From positions 58,903,618-58,967,617 of the forward strand of contig CM068585.1 in NCBI GenBank assembly GCA_035048485.1: 64,000 nucleotides of DNA, given 5' to 3'. The stretch's first letter is position 1. Each line of letters opens with the position of its first letter. This document shows positions 39,301 to 45,300 of this stretch, piece by piece. The notes under the pieces were generated by a model, which worked only from the letters and a program-made list of their open reading frames with translations, was not told where the DNA came from and did not search any database. The DNA comes from Pteria penguin. Taxonomy: Eukaryota > Mollusca > Bivalvia > Pterioida > Pteriidae. Position numbers and translations under genes: made by a program.

Positions 39301-42300
39301 TGTAGTGACTTTATAATGGTTTGTGCATGTTTTGTGATCTACAATTAACTGAATGTGTTTTTTAGGGATGTGCCCAGGTGAGTTTGGCAGATTTCGACCC
39401 GAAGCAGATTTCTGTCAGATGGTACAATGTTCTCAGCTTCAAGTTCATGCAGTCAGAGGCTGGACCTAACGATGTGACCAGTCCCCCCCACAAACTGGAA
39501 CGAACGTCGTCCAAATCTCACACCCCATCATCATCTATATCCTCTTCACATGTAAGTACTTCTCCATTTTAATTGAAGTCTTTATCACTCTCTCTGGTAA
39601 GGTTAACTAATTATTGATATAAAAAATCCCCCATTACTTCCCTCAAAAATATAAACTGTTACTTAATATCTATACATACCTATTTCTTAATTCTAATTTT
39701 CGATGTGTTGGTTGTAAAATACTTTCTGTTTATTTATCTCTGTTGCAGAAGAAAATTGGGGTTTTGAGACTGTACATTGTTAATGCTGCGTTGGTAAGGA
39801 GTTAACTGTTGCTATAGCAGTGAACTCCCAATTTACATGATAACACCTCATTATGTAGTCTGTATTGCAGAAGGATATGGGGGATAATGTGGCCCAGCTG
39901 TTAGAAGCGTCGTCAGCACGGCTGAGGAAAGCGTCTACCAACAGTGATGACAGACAGACGCCTACAGAGAATATCAGAGACGGGTAGGTTGTCTTAACAT
40001 CTCATCATCTTAACATTTCTGAAATGTTTCAGTTTTGTATGTCTTGTAATATTACGTTCATGTTATATGGTAATGATGTATCTTATGGGGAATGACTTTC
40101 TTTTGATCCAGGCCTTTTTCTATTGTAATTCATGGTGACATCATCTCGACATAGTTCAAATCTCTACCTATTACCATTTCTTTACCATACCTTGAGTTAT
40201 CTTTAACACAGAATTTGGTTTAAAAACACAGAGAACTTCACCCATCTTGAAGATTTGAGACTTAAACCTAGTACCTTCTAAGTTCTTTTTAAGTCCGTTC
40301 TAGGGCATATTGTTTTTGTCCTGTCTGTTTGCCTATCTGTCGTCAACTTTAACCTTACCGTAGCTATCACTTTTGAATAGTGAGAGATAGAGACTTCCTA
40401 TTTGACATGTGTACTCAGCTAATGAAGCCCTTTTCAAATGACACCAAGGTCGATGACCTTTTGACCTTGACAGTGGCTTTCATGCTAAAAATAACTTTTT
40501 GGACTTTGGTGCCACCAGGGGCATTAGTGTTTCACAAACACAGCTAGTTGTAAGTGTGAGTCACAAAACACACCATGCTTCAATACCTATCTTTAAGAAA
40601 ATTCTACTTCTAATAATTCTTTTTATGCCCAGGGAACGATAGATCGGGGGCATATTGTTTTTGTCCTATCTGTCTGTCTGTTTGTTTGTCTGTTGTCAAC
40701 TTTAACCTTTGCCATAATTAATTTACATCATTTTGTATTACAGGCATTTTAGGATGAATCCTCAGGTGGCCTCCTTGAAGGAGGAGAGCAGCGATGAATC
40801 CATCATATCCTCCCAAACCTCCACTCTCACCAGGAGTCACAGTACGTACTGATAATAACGTCTTTACAGAATTCTCCATTCAGCTTCTTCCCTTCCATTC
40901 TGTCAGGAACCACACTATCGTACTTTAAACACCTTCCGTACAAAATTCACTTCTGAACGGTTTCCATCCTAAATATTAGTCACAATATAATGGCCATCTT
41001 CATGAAGTTATTAAATTTAATGCACTTTTTATGACTTTAATGACTTGTGACTGAAAGGTACTGGATTCGACTTCCGCTATGGGCGCACTGTTGTCCTGCC
41101 TTTTGGAACCAACAAGGGAAAGTCAGTATATTTGCTGAAGTACATATTTATGCCATATCATTGGTGAAGTTGACAGAGATTGATCTTTCATGTATCACTT
41201 CTGTTTCCAGGACCCGATGATATGGAGAGTCATCGAGATAAAGGCAGAGGTCATGATGACGACGATGATGACCTTGAGGAGGAAGATGATAGGGTATGTG
41301 TAATGTTATCTGATTCCACATTACAAACATGTAGTCTCCACATTACAAACGTGTAGTCTCCACATTACAAATATGTAGTGTCCACATTTCAAACATGTAG
41401 TCTCCACATTACAAACTTGTAGTCTCCACATAACATATATGTAGTCTCTGAAGTTGCATAGGTGTGAGACGTACTGTATGTATACTTATCTTAACAGGTT
41501 TCATATTTTAGCAGTATAAGTGCTGCTCCTAGTGTACTAATTCTGTTGAATTCTTGTTACTTTGGTTTGTGGACGTATCCTTGATCTCCAGATCAGTTTT
41601 TATTTAAGTGATACTTTGTGCATTCAGGACTACGAAGAGCAATGGAATGATGTAATGGGTGAACTGAGTAAAGTGCTGAGAACTGAGGATGGCAGCGATA
41701 GCTCCACTGACCAGGAGGAATCTGTCGTCACATGTGACCAGGGGACGAATACAGACTCCATATACCATGACCAGGCTACCATCAAGAGAAGGCCACATGA
41801 GCCGCATACTGTGCGGGGTAGTGCTATAAGGAGATCACAGACCTTCTCTCCGGCATGTCGACCTGGCAGTCAGTATGTCTGTAAGGTACGTCTAGACTAT
41901 AATACAAGAATATGTATGAGGTAACACATGATAGTCCCTTGTCAGGTGTGGTGCATTGTCGTACAGAGCCAGTATAGTGCAGTCTTTGTATGATAGGCTC
42001 AACTGAGACCAAGAGATTGTTGGTTCAAACCGGTGACTTGTTGGTTTCCTGTTATTTGGTAGATACAGTCAAGACTGAGAATCGATGACTTTGTTGTTTA
42101 CTCGTCATTTGATAGATACAGTCAAGACTGAGGAGCAGTGATATACAATCGCACATTACAAATCTCTAACGACCTTTAGTAGGCCAGTTGCATAGGTATC
42201 CCTGACCTAAACATGGCTAGCGTACATAAGCATCACATTTTTCCCTTATTTGACCAGGTTATCATAGTTTTACAGGTATCCTTGACCTAAACATTAATAA

Positions 42301-45300
42301 CATCTATAAGCATCACATTTCTCCCTTATTTGACCAGGTTATCATAGTTTTACAGGTTTCCTTGACCTTAACATCGCTAGCATTTATAAGCATCACATTT
42401 CTCCTTTATTTGACGAGGTTATCATGCTTTTACAAGTATCCTTGACCTAAACATCGCTAGCATCTATAAGCATCACATTTTCTTTCGTTGACCAGATTAT
42501 CCTGCTTTTACAGGTATCCTTGACCTAAACAATGCTAGCGTCTATAAGCATCACATTTCTCCTTTATTTGACTAGTTAACATGCTTTTGCAGGTGTCTTT
42601 GACCTGAACATCGCTAGCTTCTATAAAGTTTCCTTTATAATTACAAGCACTTTATTCTTTTAACAGCTAAACAGAAGTGATAGTGACAGTTCTATGCCTC
42701 ATTACAAGAAGGGACCGTTCCAGAGGAACTCTCTAGACCGAAGAAGTTTACGATGGAAGAGAGTAAGTAGTAATCAAATTTCATTTTTCTCTTACATTCA
42801 TGCTGCTTCAAATCGGGATTTCCCCAAGGTCAAGGACATGATATTGATTTTAGTGTCCAAACGTCAAGTCAAATTATCAAGAACAAAAAGTGGTTTCAAA
42901 ATCAAGACATGATTTCTTTCTTACTTAACAGATGGCTGGAACTTAAGTTTCCTGCCTGTCGTTACAGTATCGATAAATATGAAGGGCTTTTGTTGTTTCC
43001 ATCGCATGACCTCTTTTATACTAATCATTATTTACATCATGATTCCCATTACCGATTAATTCTTCATTTCTGTGGTAAATATAAGTCCATCGTTACTATT
43101 TTCAGGCTACCTTTCACGGAGTAAAGGGAGAGAAGTTACCATTACGTACCTCGTTAGACCTCGAACTAGATCTTCAAGCATCGAAAACAAAACATGCCCA
43201 TTTAACAGATGAGATTAACCGATTAAGAGATCTGAAGTCTCTCCTAGAGGGTGCCAAATCAAAGGGTAAAATCTTCAATAGATAGAGATTTGAAATTTTC
43301 CCTTGAAGGGGACTTATTGATCCTTCAATTTATACACGAAATATTGTTAAATCAGATGACATCACAATACTTTACGCCTTGGCCATACCTCAGGCAAACA
43401 TTGAAAATGCATTGACATCACGAAATTCAATAAATTTTATTTTTGACTTAGCCATACTCGCGAGGTTTTTTAAAAATTTACTGTTACTGTTTCGTGTATT
43501 ACAGGGGAAACGGAACTGCCTCCATGGCTAGCAGACGATGAGCAGTTTCAGAAGCTCCTTACAGAAGCCGATAAAATGGTAGGTAGAAAGAACCTTTAGG
43601 ACTTAAAGATCCTCATGGTCAGCTGCAAAAAGCAATCATCATATGAAAAGTGCATCTTAGATTTATCACAACAAGAAATACAGTGCTGTTTTAATTGTTT
43701 AAGAAGTTACATGTAATTTACCTGCCAGCTTTAATAAACTGTATGAAGATTTTCTTCATATTTTCGTTATCATGCATCAAGGGTATAATCTGTAATTCCT
43801 GAGACATTCTGCTTTTTGTAGACAATAAAGTTGATGGAGAGCTTCTGGAGAGTAAGACCAGCATGTAGCATGAACCATTGTCTATGTCTCAAGCATCTTG
43901 TCTTATTTTTTTTTTTATTTATTTATATTTTTTTTTCATTAAATAGGGTTATTTATAACATTATAAAAATACTCCCATATTTGTGGTCAGATCAAGTGCT
44001 TGTTTTTGTTTTCACAAGGGGACCCCAACAACATTATATATATATGTCTTTCATCATTATAATTTGTCTTTAACCAATTTATCCCCCAGTGACTACTTTC
44101 TGTGGATGTATTTCCAAGCCCCACAAACACAGTGATGACTTCAGCCACATGATTGAACAATACCCTTCACTTCATATCTAAACATATATCTGAATCAGTC
44201 ACATCACCCAGAGGTTGCTTGGTTCTAGATTTCAAATTTTGTGTAACTCAGAGTATTTTTCAACCTCTCATCTATATGATGTTATTGAAAGGGGGACCAG
44301 GGGCACCAGTGTTTAACGAACATTTTGTGTAAAGATTACCATATAATCTTTGTGGTACAGTATATACCATGTATAACCCATAATAAACTAATTTTGAGTA
44401 AACATTTTGTAAGCACATGTATGTGCAAAGTAAAATAAATCTCACTAATTTGTTTTATAGGTGGGGGTTATATCATATATATGTAACTTTTATCTCATAA
44501 TAAATATACATATATATTACAAAGAATATTATAATTTATTAACAAATGCAGGTTGATCCATATATCCACGTTGGGGTGGTTTCAGGATCAGTTTGTTTAC
44601 CAGATGGTGCAAAATCTGCATGTTTATTAAAGATATTTACTTTCTGAAGTCCTCTCTCTTTCTTTGATTATTTGGAATGTGCCGTTTCAAACTGGCGATG
44701 TTTGTAGGTAGATTAAGAGTGCTGATGATAATGTGTCCATTATAGCGTAGGAATGTATGGACAGATATGATCCAAATTGTTACCATGGAAACCATACATC
44801 TGCACTCATTTTAACAGCATGAAAGTTGTCCATGTATGGATTATTGTATCATTTGACTATATCGTAAGATGTTTTGCAAATTTATTCTGTATCAAAATAA
44901 TATGATTCTCATTGAATAGTTACTATTCATGTCTTTGTTAAGTTTGAAATATTTGAAATGAAAATTGGTTGTGTAAGTTTTGGTAAAATCTTTTTGAAGT
45001 GATGGTTGCTATTGTGGTTAGAATAATGGTTGATTTTATTTTCTGAAGGCAAACAAAGACAACAAACCTTTAACGAAGCAAGATCTACGAGCAGAGCAGT
45101 TATTGCGTAAAGTCACACGCGATGTACAGAAGCTGAAACGCAACAGTCCAAATTCTAATGCACTTTCATTCAGGTATGTATTGACTATGATACTATGGGC
45201 TAGTCCATGTTCTTTTGAAGTCTTTTTCTAAGGAAATCTATGCTCAGTGTCTTCTCGTTTGTATTGCAGAGATGCTAACTGCTACGATTTCAGCGGAGCA

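Noticed and set aside
41294..41455. Exon 17 donor as repeat seed
   Set aside because: The 22-bp array begins about 30 bp after the donor and does not include it.
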